From LB3-1 sp036401895 (GTDB lineage Bacteria > Chloroflexota > Chloroflexia > Chloroflexales > Kallotenuaceae): 49,191 bases of DNA. The stretch covers positions 1-49,191 of the forward strand of contig DASWTW010000461.1 in NCBI GenBank assembly GCA_036401895.1. The letters are read 5' to 3'. Every line of letters begins with the position of its first letter. Position 1 is the first letter of the stretch. A model generated the notes under the pieces. That model was not told where the DNA came from. It worked only from the letters and a program-made list of their open reading frames with translations, and made no database searches. Below are positions 15,951 to 22,869 of the stretch, one piece after another. The position numbers and the translations under genes were made by a program.

Positions 15951-16255
15951 CGGGTTCGTCAATCAATCCTTTTGCGAGCGGTGAGGATGATGGGACCAGT
16001 TTCACGGCACGACGTTGCTGCGCCATTCCTTGAGGATCGAGCTGGTGCTATATTGCATCACCGAACAAGGGTGCGAGTCTTTTCCGGGCGACCTTTCCCG
16101 ACGCCGAGCAAGCCCAGGAATCGTAAGCTGGCTGCGCGCAATGGCGACAAAGCCCGCTCAAGGCGGATGAATGCGGCGTATAATGTTTTTACGTAACAAG
16201 AAACAGAACCGAAAGCGCATGTTAGGCCGCACTGTCACGCGATAGAGATACCAGC
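15951..16255. other. Intergenic region before the acyltransferase, with a perfect -10 box
   Basis: About 300 bases without a supported gene. A TATAAT hexamer at 16179-16184 reads toward the acyltransferase and would start RNA near 16191, but the -35 position (gctcaa, 17-base spacing) is weak. Weak open frames in this stretch show no family resemblance. Confidence 0.45.
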
Positions 16256-17155
16256 ATGCAGCAGCCCCTGGCAACAAATCAGCCGCATCTCGATCCACGC
16301 GCCGAACAGCTCGCCCTGCTGAGCCGCGTCAACACCGACGATCTGCTCGGCGGATTGGGCCTCGGCGACATCCGGCGCGGGCGGCGACTCCTGGAGTGGC
16401 TCGTCCAGCTCCCGGCGCGGCGTTTCGCCCATGACGTGATCACCTACGACGACGCGGTCGGGGACGCGGGGCTGGCTGCGGGCGGCGCGTGGGCGATCCG
16501 CCGCTTTGCTGCGGGCGTCACGACCACGGAGCAGACGCGCTACCCGCGTACCGGCGCGACGCTGTTTGTGTCGAATCATCCCGGCCTGTGGGATACCACC
16601 GCGCTCTTCACGGCGATCGAGCGGCCGGATCTGCGTATCGTGGCGGCGGCACGTCCATTCCTGCGCGCGCTGCCCAACACCTCGCGCTACCTGTTTTACA
16701 TCGACGAGACCGCAGCCAGCCGGACAAAAACCATTCGCGCGATCGCCCGCCATCTGCGTGGCGGCGGCGCGGTGCTAACCTTTGCCGCCGGCCAGATCGA
16801 GCCCGATCCGGCGGTGCTGCCCGGCGCGTCCGAGGCGATCGAGCAGTGGTCGGACAGCATCGACGTCTTCGCGCGCTTTGCGTCAGATCTCACGATCGTC
16901 CCGGTGATCGTCAGCGGCGTCCTGTCACCGGCCGCGCTGCGCCACCCGCTGACCTATATTCGGCGGCGGCCCAAAGACCGCGAGTGGCTGGCCGCGCTGC
17001 TTCAGATTCAGCTGCGCGCCTACCAGCGTGCCATGGTCAATGTCGCCTTTGGCAACCCAATCACCGTCGCCGCACACCGCTCGGAAGCCGCGATCAGCAG
17101 CGTCGTCAAGGCCGAGGCCCGCCGTTTGATCGCGCAGATCGCGCCGCAACAATGA
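16256..17155 (+). CDS. PlsC-like acyltransferase
   Basis: A 299-residue protein of the lysophospholipid/glycerolipid acyltransferase superfamily. The catalytic H-x4-D motif is in SNHPGLWDTTAL near residue 107. A second conserved region, LTFAAGQIEPDPAVL near residue 177, matches the acyl-acceptor phosphate-binding block, and a later VPVIVSGVLSP fits the third motif. It would transfer an acyl group to a glycerol- or sugar-linked acceptor at the inner membrane face. There is no clear transmembrane helix. Motif 1 is a good match but overall similarity to true PlsC is limited, so the acceptor is unknown. It stands alone on the plus strand ahead of ribA and might belong functionally with the pteridine genes, though nothing proves that. 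Confidence 0.75.
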   Translation: MQQPLATNQPHLDPRAEQLALLSRVNTDDLLGGLGLGDIRRGRRLLEWLVQLPARRFAHDVITYDDAVGDAGLAAGGAWAIRRFAAGVTTTEQTRYPRTGATLFVSNHPGLWDTTALFTAIERPDLRIVAAARPFLRALPNTSRYLFYIDETAASRTKTIRAIARHLRGGGAVLTFAAGQIEPDPAVLPGASEAIEQWSDSIDVFARFASDLTIVPVIVSGVLSPAALRHPLTYIRRRPKDREWLAALLQIQLRAYQRAMVNVAFGNPITVAAHRSEAAISSVVKAEARRLIAQIAPQQ

Positions 17156-17266
17156 ACTAGAGCCAGTAGTAGTCAGTGTTTCCGCCCTAAGCCGGATCAA
17201 AACCCCGCACGATTTCGTATACTCTGTACATCCGCTACGGTCTGTCAACAAAGGAGTGATCCCGCT

Positions 17267-17881
17267 ATGGCCGAGACGCGACACGTTGCTATGACGATCC
17301 TACCCACGCGGTATGGCGAATTCACAATGCATGTGTATCAGAGCGCGAGCCACCAAGAACATGTCGCGCTGGTCGTGGGTACCGTGGATGATGGCGCGCC
17401 CGTGTATGTCCGGCTGCACTCCGAGTGCCTGACCGGCGATATTTTCGGCTCAAGTCGCTGCGATTGCGGCGAGCAGCTGGAGCAGAGCCTGCGCTTTTTG
17501 CAGGAGCAGGGCCGCGGAGTGCTGCTGTATCTGCGCCAGGAAGGACGCGGCATCGGGCTGACCAACAAGATTCGCGCCTATGCGCTGCAAGATCAAGGCT
17601 TCGATACCGTCGACGCCAACCTGGCGCTGGGCCTGCCCGAAGATATGCGCGACTACGGCGACGCCGCGCTGATGCTGGCCGATCTCGGCGTTCGCCACAT
17701 CTGCCTGCTGACCAACAACCCGGCCAAGATCGAGGGCCTGGAGCGCTACGGTATCCGCGTCGACGAGCGCGTGCCTGTGGAAACGCCGCCGAATCCCGAG
17801 AATCTGCGCTACCTGGAAACCAAATTCACCCGCATGGGCCACATGTTACCGTTTGGACAGCTGCGCCTGGGCCTGAGCTAA
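17267..17881 (+). CDS. ribA: GTP cyclohydrolase II
   Basis: A stand-alone 204-residue GTP cyclohydrolase II. The zinc site is complete (HSECLTGDIFGSSRCDCGEQ, three cysteines, near residue 57), as is the substrate block LRQEGRGIGLTNKIRAYALQDQG with the conserved tyrosine, then RDYGDAALML, LLTNNPAKIEGLERYGI and a C-terminal KFTRMGHML. It opens GTP and removes formate and pyrophosphate to give a diaminopyrimidinone, the entry to riboflavin and possibly to the pathway encoded by the convergent operon. The conserved tyrosine argues for the normal product rather than the formylated product reported for a Streptomyces paralogue. The ATG follows AAAGGAGTG. Its stop overlaps the stop of the glycosyltransferase gene on the other strand. 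Confidence 0.93.
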   Translation: MAETRHVAMTILPTRYGEFTMHVYQSASHQEHVALVVGTVDDGAPVYVRLHSECLTGDIFGSSRCDCGEQLEQSLRFLQEQGRGVLLYLRQEGRGIGLTNKIRAYALQDQGFDTVDANLALGLPEDMRDYGDAALMLADLGVRHICLLTNNPAKIEGLERYGIRVDERVPVETPPNPENLRYLETKFTRMGHMLPFGQLRLGLS

Positions 17882-18927
17882 GCGCCGACGGCCTGCGTGA
17901 GGGCTTGCGCAAACAGGCGAGCTGTGTCATTCCAGCTCGGCAGCTCGGCGGCGCGCTCGGTCGCGCCTGCGGCTAGCTGAGCGCGCAGCAGCGGATCGCG
18001 GAGCACGCGATCGAGTGCCCGAGCCAGCGCGGCCGGATCATCCGGCGGCACGAAGATGCCCGCCTGCCGCGTAATCAGCGCGGGCACCGGACCCACGTCG
18101 CAGGCGATGATCGGCAGGCCATGCGCCAGCGCCTCGGCGTAGACCATGCCGTAGCCCTCGAAGCGCGACGGCAGCACAAACAGATCGGCGCTGTGATACG
18201 CCTGTTGCAGCGCATCGTCCGTGACCGCGCCGCGCACGATCACCCGCTCCGCCGGAATCCTGGCTACGTGCGCCCTGACTTCCGCCGCATAAGAAGGATC
18301 GGCCTCGGTCTCGCCGATCAGCTCAAGCACGGCGCTGGTCGTCTCTAGCTGCTCCCACGCGGCGATCAGCGTCGTCAGGCCCTTGCGCGCGATCCACTGC
18401 GCCACACACAAAACCCGCAGCGGCGCGTCCGGCCCTCGACGGCGCGGCGGCTGGGCTGGTGCGATCGGCAGGCGATCGAAGCCCGGCGAGACCACCGCGA
18501 TCCGCTCAGCCGCGACACCGCGCGCCAGCAAGATCGCGCGGCCATGCTCGCTCACGGCGATCAGGCGATCGGCCCCGAGCAGCGGCGCTTCCAGCATCTG
18601 CTCACGCTCGATCTGCGCGAGATCGGCCTCGGCCACGCTCGGCAGCTGGTGTACCATCGCCACCACGGGCCGCACACGCCGCCAGCGCTCGATCCACGGG
18701 CCGCACACGCCGCGCGCCAGCGCATCGACCACAACAACATCGTAGCGCTGCGGCTCGAACGTCGCGCCAAAAGCCGCCGCCAGCTGATCCGCCAATGACG
18801 CGGCGCTGGCGCTGATCTCGTCGATCACAAAGCCCTGCGCTCGTAATCCCGCGAAGACGCGCGCGTGATACAGGTAGCCGCCCGTGTGTCGCCGCGCATC
18901 GCCGACGGTGATAAAAGCAACGCGCAT
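17878..18927 (-). CDS. GT4-family glycosyltransferase
   Basis: A 349-residue GT-B retaining glycosyltransferase. Features are the N-terminal MRVAFITVGDARRHTGGYLYH, an acceptor-domain segment VVVVDALARGVCGPW, RVLCVAQWIARKGLTTLI near residue 195, and the donor-binding E-x7-E motif FEGYGMVYAE near residue 274, followed by GLPIIACDVGPVPALI. It would move a sugar from a nucleotide sugar to an acceptor. It is the last gene of a six-gene minus-strand operon and starts 1 base after the PTPS stop. I chose ATG 18927 since family similarity begins there; the frame is open further upstream over PTPS. Given its neighbours, a pteridine- or pyrimidine-type acceptor is plausible but unproven. Confidence 0.88.
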   Translation of the reverse strand: MRVAFITVGDARRHTGGYLYHARVFAGLRAQGFVIDEISASAASLADQLAAAFGATFEPQRYDVVVVDALARGVCGPWIERWRRVRPVVAMVHQLPSVAEADLAQIEREQMLEAPLLGADRLIAVSEHGRAILLARGVAAERIAVVSPGFDRLPIAPAQPPRRRGPDAPLRVLCVAQWIARKGLTTLIAAWEQLETTSAVLELIGETEADPSYAAEVRAHVARIPAERVIVRGAVTDDALQQAYHSADLFVLPSRFEGYGMVYAEALAHGLPIIACDVGPVPALITRQAGIFVPPDDPAALARALDRVLRDPLLRAQLAAGATERAAELPSWNDTARLFAQALTQAVGA

Positions 18928-18928
18928 C

Positions 18929-19309
18929 TTACTCAGGCAGCCGATCGTCGCGGGCGGCGTAGGCTTGCGGCGACTCCCAGATGCGCACCAGCAGCGATTG
19001 GAGGGCGCTGCCGGCCAGCGTCGGCGCGATCCGTCGCCAGCAGTAGTCGGCGACCGCCTCAGCCGTGGTGTTGCTGCCGGCCAGGCCCGGAATCTCGTCC
19101 AGATCGTGGTAGTGCAGCTCGGCGGCGATCCCGTCAACGGTTGTGCGCAAAGCCCCGAGATCGTAGAGCGTGCCGTCGGACTGGAGCCGCTCGCCGCGCG
19201 CGATGACTTCCAGCCGGTAGGTATGGCCGTGCAACCGCGTCGCCGGGCCAAAATCGCCCCGCAGCCGGTGCGCGGCCTCGAACTGCGCGATCACGCCGAT
19301 TTCGTACAT
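18929..19309 (-). CDS. 6-pyruvoyl-/6-carboxy-tetrahydropterin synthase family protein
   Basis: A 126-residue PTPS/QueD fold enzyme. The three zinc histidines are visible in QFEAAHRL near residue 14 and in RLHGHTYRLEV near residue 27. TLYDLGALRTTV (with the family Asp-Leu) and HHDLD-like HYHDLDEIPGL follow, then TTAEAVADYCWRRI and the C-terminal glutamate in RIWESPQAYA. The QueD-type cysteine that acts in 6-carboxytetrahydropterin formation is not obvious (NTTAEAV follows GLAGS where QueD has a Cys nearby in the FEAAH region). Queuosine is unlikely since no queC or queE is near. It lies 9 bases after the dehydrogenase, in an operon with ribD-like and folB-like genes. Confidence 0.85.
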   Translation of the reverse strand: MYEIGVIAQFEAAHRLRGDFGPATRLHGHTYRLEVIARGERLQSDGTLYDLGALRTTVDGIAAELHYHDLDEIPGLAGSNTTAEAVADYCWRRIAPTLAGSALQSLLVRIWESPQAYAARDDRLPE

Positions 19310-19318
19310 GCCAGCTCC

Positions 19319-20344
19319 TTATTCGGTGTCATAGGTCAGAATCACCTGGCCGATCTGCTCGGGCTGCTCGTCGAGCAGCCGATACGCGGTGGGCGCGTCT
19401 GCCAGCGGGATGCGATGCGTGATCAGATCGGACAGCACCAGCTCGGGCAGCAGATCGAGCACTGTCTGTGAGCGCCGCGCGTAGTCCCAGCGCGCGCCGA
19501 GCGCGGGATTGAGCCGCCCCACCTGCGACGAGATCAGCCGTACCCGCCCACGATGAAAGTGCTCGCCGAGCATCAGCTGCACCGGCTTGGTGCCGTACCA
19601 CGACGCGACGACGACCGCGCCATCCTGCACCACGTTGTCGATCGCCGATTGGAGCGCGTCACCCGATCCGCTGGCCTCGATCACCACGTCGGGCGCGCGA
19701 CCCGCGTTGGCCGCCTGAATCTGATCGCGCAGATCGGCGGCCGGTTCCAGAACCAGATTCACACCCGCCCGCCGGGCCAGCTCCCGTCGCAGCGGCGCCG
19801 GCTCAACCGCGATCACACGGCGCGCTCCGGCTCGCCGCAGCACCTGCGCCACCAGCAGCCCGACGATGCCCTGCCCGAAGATCAGCGCGGTCTCGCCAAA
19901 GTGCAGCGGCGTATCATGCGCAATGTTGACGGCAGTTTCCAGGTTGGCGGTAAAAACGCCCAGCAGCGGATCGATGCGCTCGGGCAGGCGCAGCGCGCCG
20001 GCAGCCGGAAGATTAAAGATCGTCTGGTGGGGATGCAGCGCGAAGACCAGATCGCCGGGCGCGTGGGTGGTCACATCCGGTCCGACATCGCGCACCCGGC
20101 CGACCGCCGCATAGCCGTATTTGATCGGAAAGCCAAAGCTGCCCGCCAGCGTCGGCAGATCCAGCGGCAAGTCGGGCAGCACCTCGCCGCGATACACCAG
20201 CCGCTCGGTTCCGTGGCTCAGCGCCGACGCGATCGTTTGCACGCGCACCTGTCCCGGCCCTGGCGGTGGCACAATCTCGGTGCGCAGCTCGACCGTACGC
20301 GGCGCGCTGAACCACACCGCCCGCGCCGTCAGCGACTCAGTCAT
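19319..20344 (-). CDS. Medium-chain (MDR) dehydrogenase of the pteridine-type operon
   Basis: A 341-residue zinc-alcohol-dehydrogenase-like protein. GroES-like N-terminal part: VRVQTIASALSHGTERLVYRG (an SHGTE block takes the place of the usual Cys-containing GIC motif), then GYAAVGRV and GDLVFALHPH. The Rossmann part starts ALIFGQGIVGLLVAQVLRRAGA near residue 152. The absence of the classical Cys zinc ligand suggests altered or absent catalytic zinc, as in some sugar or polyol dehydrogenase relatives. Its start overlaps the RibD-like stop by 8 bases, so it is translationally coupled. Substrate unknown; an oxidation or reduction of the side chain of a pterin-like compound would fit the neighbours. 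Confidence 0.82.
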   Translation of the reverse strand: MTESLTARAVWFSAPRTVELRTEIVPPPGPGQVRVQTIASALSHGTERLVYRGEVLPDLPLDLPTLAGSFGFPIKYGYAAVGRVRDVGPDVTTHAPGDLVFALHPHQTIFNLPAAGALRLPERIDPLLGVFTANLETAVNIAHDTPLHFGETALIFGQGIVGLLVAQVLRRAGARRVIAVEPAPLRRELARRAGVNLVLEPAADLRDQIQAANAGRAPDVVIEASGSGDALQSAIDNVVQDGAVVVASWYGTKPVQLMLGEHFHRGRVRLISSQVGRLNPALGARWDYARRSQTVLDLLPELVLSDLITHRIPLADAPTAYRLLDEQPEQIGQVILTYDTE

Positions 20345-21032
20345 GCGCCTGCTCCTCCGGGTAGACGATCTCGCCGCTGATGATCAGATCCGCGCCGTAG
20401 TGTTGCACCGACAAACTTTCCAGCCGCAGCGAGTCAGACAGCGATATGATGCCCAGCTCACCCACCGCCTCGATACCAACGCCAAGGATCTTGGGCGCAA
20501 CACACACCGCCAGCCGATCGGCCAGCCGCGCCCGTAGCAGCGCCGTGAGCAGCGCCGCGCCGCCCTCGACCATCAGCGAGCCTACGCCAGTTTCGTGCAG
20601 CGCACCGAGCAGCGCGGCAAGATCGACATGGCCTGCGTGGTCGGCGGGCAGCACCAGCACGCGCGCCCCAAGCTGCTGCGCGGCTGCGATCCGCTCGCCG
20701 GGAGCGCGCGAGGTCACAGCGAGCAGCGTTCCTGTCGCCGCGCCATCGGCCAGCACCGCCGCCGTCCACGGCGTGCGCAGCGCGCTATCGACAACAATCC
20801 GCAGCGGATCGCGGCCGGCGACGTGGCGCACCGTCAAACGTGGATTATCGATCAGCACCGTGTTCACGCCGACCATGATCGCGTCGTGCCGGGCGCGCAG
20901 CGTGTGCGCAAACACCAGCGACTCGGGGCCACCGATCCACTGCGAGCTGCCGCCGCGAGTCGCCAGCCGCCCGTCGAGAGTCTGGGCATAGCTCAGAGTG
21001 ACGCGCGGTCGCCTCAGGTCGCCCGTGCTCAT
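20337..21032 (-). CDS. RibD C-terminal-type (DHFR-like) reductase
   Basis: A 231-residue reductase of the RibD_C/DHFR superfamily without a deaminase domain. The block RVTLSYAQTLDGRLATRGGSS at the N-terminus is characteristic, followed by GPESLVFAHTLRARHDAIMVG, DNPRLTVRHV, and the late GGAALLTALLRARLADRL motif near residue 155. Related enzymes reduce the ribosyl group of the pyrimidine made from GTP in riboflavin synthesis, with NADPH. With ribA next door it could act on the same intermediate, but with no deaminase partner here it may serve another pathway. It overlaps folB by 4 bases (ATGA, 21029-21032) and the dehydrogenase by 8. Confidence 0.88.
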   Translation of the reverse strand: MSTGDLRRPRVTLSYAQTLDGRLATRGGSSQWIGGPESLVFAHTLRARHDAIMVGVNTVLIDNPRLTVRHVAGRDPLRIVVDSALRTPWTAAVLADGAATGTLLAVTSRAPGERIAAAQQLGARVLVLPADHAGHVDLAALLGALHETGVGSLMVEGGAALLTALLRARLADRLAVCVAPKILGVGIEAVGELGIISLSDSLRLESLSVQHYGADLIISGEIVYPEEQAHD

Positions 21033-21403
21033 GGCGTGCGGCGGCGCACAATCTCGACCGCCGAGCCGTGCAGCACGGTCGGGCCGAGCCGCACATGCGG
21101 CTTGCGAACTTTCACGCGCACTGCCTGGACCAGCTCGTGCTCGCCAAGCACCGCCGCCGCGATCCGCTCGGCGACGGCCTCGGTCAGATTCAGCGGCGGC
21201 CCCTCCACAATCGCGCGGGCCTGCTGGTACACCTGGCTGTAATCCACGGTTGCCGCCAGATCGTCGGTCTCGCCCGCCGCCCGCAGATCGCAGTGCAGCT
21301 CGACATCCACGACGAACTGCTGGCCCAGCGCGCGCTCAGCCTCCAGCGTGCCGTGATAGCCCCAAAAAATCATTCCTTCAAGCAAGATCCGGTCAGTTTC
21401 CAT
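21029..21403 (-). CDS. folB: Dihydroneopterin aldolase-like protein
   Basis: A 124-residue FolB/FolX-fold protein. It begins METDRILLEGMIFWGYHGTLEAERALGQ, with the conserved catalytic-type glutamate in LEAERALG and a VDVEL strand after it. The later VDYSQVYQQ, NLTEAVAERIA and VRVKVRKPH (active-site lysine region) complete the family pattern. In folate synthesis it cleaves dihydroneopterin to hydroxymethyl-dihydropterin and glycolaldehyde. No folK or folP is near, so here it may belong to a dedicated pteridine pathway; it may equally be the cell's only folB. It overlaps the methyltransferase end by 11 bases and the RibD-like start by 4. Confidence 0.9.
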   Translation of the reverse strand: METDRILLEGMIFWGYHGTLEAERALGQQFVVDVELHCDLRAAGETDDLAATVDYSQVYQQARAIVEGPPLNLTEAVAERIAAAVLGEHELVQAVRVKVRKPHVRLGPTVLHGSAVEIVRRRTP

Positions 21404-22271
21404 GCGCCTCCTCGGGTTTGCGCGCCGCCAGCCCGTACATCAGCGGCAGCGCCGGCACGCCGTCGGGCGGATACATGCGCCGATCCGCGTCGGCCCGCAT
21501 CTCCGTGAACGGACGCTCGCCATTGACGTACGGATACTCGTGCAGCGCCGTGATCATCAGGCCGGCCTCCGCCAGCGCCGTCACGACCTCGCCCAGGCCC
21601 CACTGGTGCAGGTAGCACGGCTCGGGATTGACAAAGTCCTGGATGCCCTCGGCATAGCCGCTCGGCGTCAGCCCGCCCTCGGATGCGCCCACATAATCGC
21701 CGATGCCGGGCAGCGCCAGCCGCCGCCCCCGCGCCGGATAATCCGCCGCCAGCCGCCAGCCGCGATCGAACATATTCGAAGCCGGATGAAACTCGACCAG
21801 CACGAAGCGACCGCCGGGCTTGAGCACCGCCGCGATGCCGCGCGCCCAGGATTGGAGATCGTCGAGCCAGCAGATCACGCCGTACGCGCAGTAGACGATG
21901 TCGAAGCGCTGCGCTCCGGCGGCGGTCTCGCGCAGCCACTCGTACACATCCGCGCGCACAAAGGTTGCCGGCAGCTCGGTGGCCGCCGACAGCTCACGCG
22001 CGCTGGCGATCGCGCTGTCGCTGAGATCCACGCCCGTCACGATCGCGCCGAGCTGCGCCAGGCTGAGCGAATCCTGGCCGGTGTTACACAGCAGATGCGC
22101 CAGCGTGCGGCCCGCAACATCGCCGAGCAGCGCGCGCTCCTCGGCAAAGAGCGTCGAGCCGCCGCCGCGAAAAAACGCCGCCTGATCCACGTGGTGGCTT
22201 TCGTGGGCCGGCACAACCGCGTTCCACGATCGTCGATTTTGTTCACGCTGTGCTTGCTGATTCAACGCCAC
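21393..22271 (-). CDS. Class I SAM-dependent methyltransferase
   Basis: First gene of the minus-strand operon, 292 residues. Methyltransferase motif I is the TLAHLLCNTGQDSLSLAQLGA region near residue 65, then VTGVDLSDSAIASAREL (acidic loop), the motif IV region FDIVYCAYGVICWLDDL, and LKPGGRFVLVEFHPASNM as post-motif strand. The start is probably GTG 22271 (VALNQQAQREQNRRSWN), which has an AAGGAAAG Shine-Dalgarno; ATG 22307 is an alternative but lacks one. The domain is complete. The substrate is unknown; it would methylate a small molecule, plausibly the pteridine-like product. It shares its upstream region with the divergent NRPS promoter. Confidence 0.82.
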   Translation of the reverse strand: MALNQQAQREQNRRSWNAVVPAHESHHVDQAAFFRGGGSTLFAEERALLGDVAGRTLAHLLCNTGQDSLSLAQLGAIVTGVDLSDSAIASARELSAATELPATFVRADVYEWLRETAAGAQRFDIVYCAYGVICWLDDLQSWARGIAAVLKPGGRFVLVEFHPASNMFDRGWRLAADYPARGRRLALPGIGDYVGASEGGLTPSGYAEGIQDFVNPEPCYLHQWGLGEVVTALAEAGLMITALHEYPYVNGERPFTEMRADADRRMYPPDGVPALPLMYGLAARKPEEAHGN

Positions 22272-22358
22272 AATCTTTCCTTGGCGAGCAGGGCTGCTGC
22301 GGCTCATTGTATCAGGAAATCGCCTGAAGCTTGCCTGTCGATCCGGGCTGCGAATCAT

Positions 22359-22387
22359 TTGACACCGTATAGGCCGTAACGTATACT
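22359..22387 (+). promoter_or_regulatory. Near-consensus sigma-70 promoter driving the NRPS/PKS cluster
   Basis: TTGACA (22359-22364) and TATACT (22382-22387) are separated by exactly 17 bases. The predicted start is about 22394, giving a leader of roughly 475 bases before the NRPS1 ATG. The stretch is AT-rich against GC-rich flanks. Confidence 0.75.
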
Positions 22388-22393
22388 GCAACT

Positions 22394-22869
22394 AATAAAG
22401 CTAGTAGCCGGCGCATAACCTCTGCCTGCGATCCGTAACAGATTCTTTATTCTGAATAGATGCCGCCTTGATGACACAATCGAAGCATAACAAAAGCATA
22501 TATAGCCCCTGATATAGTTTTTTCCACATACAAGCTCTCGCATATCTTCTTACGGGAAGTGATATTGAGCTTCACTTAGCGCGTCATCGCTAAGGCAGAT
22601 CCAGATGTGCCGCAAAGAAATAAAGTATCCTCTACGATAACGACTGAATTTCAGGCTAAACTTCTTTGATCACCTCCTGAAGCAATCGACTTGTCGTCGC
22701 CGACAAGAGCCGCTCGGATCGCAACCGATCCACGAGCACCCAAAGCAAACGCACGAGCCACCGGCCTTTAAGCATCCGAGGCAGCGCAATCAGCCTGTGC
22801 AGCGCCCGGCCGCTGGACGATCAGCAAACATGTCAGGCCATAGCGTCGACGACGCAAGGATCTGAAATC
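22394..22869 (+). promoter_or_regulatory. Long structured leader upstream of NRPS1
   Basis: No gene is visible here. Several compact inverted repeats are: cttagcg/cgctaag (22575-22594), cttgtcg/cgacaag with tetraloop tcgc (22690-22707), and ggatcg/cgatcc (22716-22731). A Shine-Dalgarno AAGGA at 22856-22860 serves the NRPS ATG. The leader could hold an attenuator or a protein- or ligand-binding RNA, but I recognise no known riboswitch class. Confidence 0.5.

Noticed and set aside
15825..16196. Possible small gene upstream of the acyltransferase
   Set aside because: Overlaps the LLM gene antisense, is rich in Arg and Ser, and lacks a start signal.
17156..17266. FMN riboswitch before ribA
   Set aside because: Only 111 bases are available and none of the conserved FMN-aptamer blocks is visible. 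There is only a TATACT (17218-17223) with a weak -35.
18929..19309. QueD of queuosine synthesis
   Set aside because: No queC, queE, queF or folE is near, and the operon contains folB- and ribD-like genes instead.
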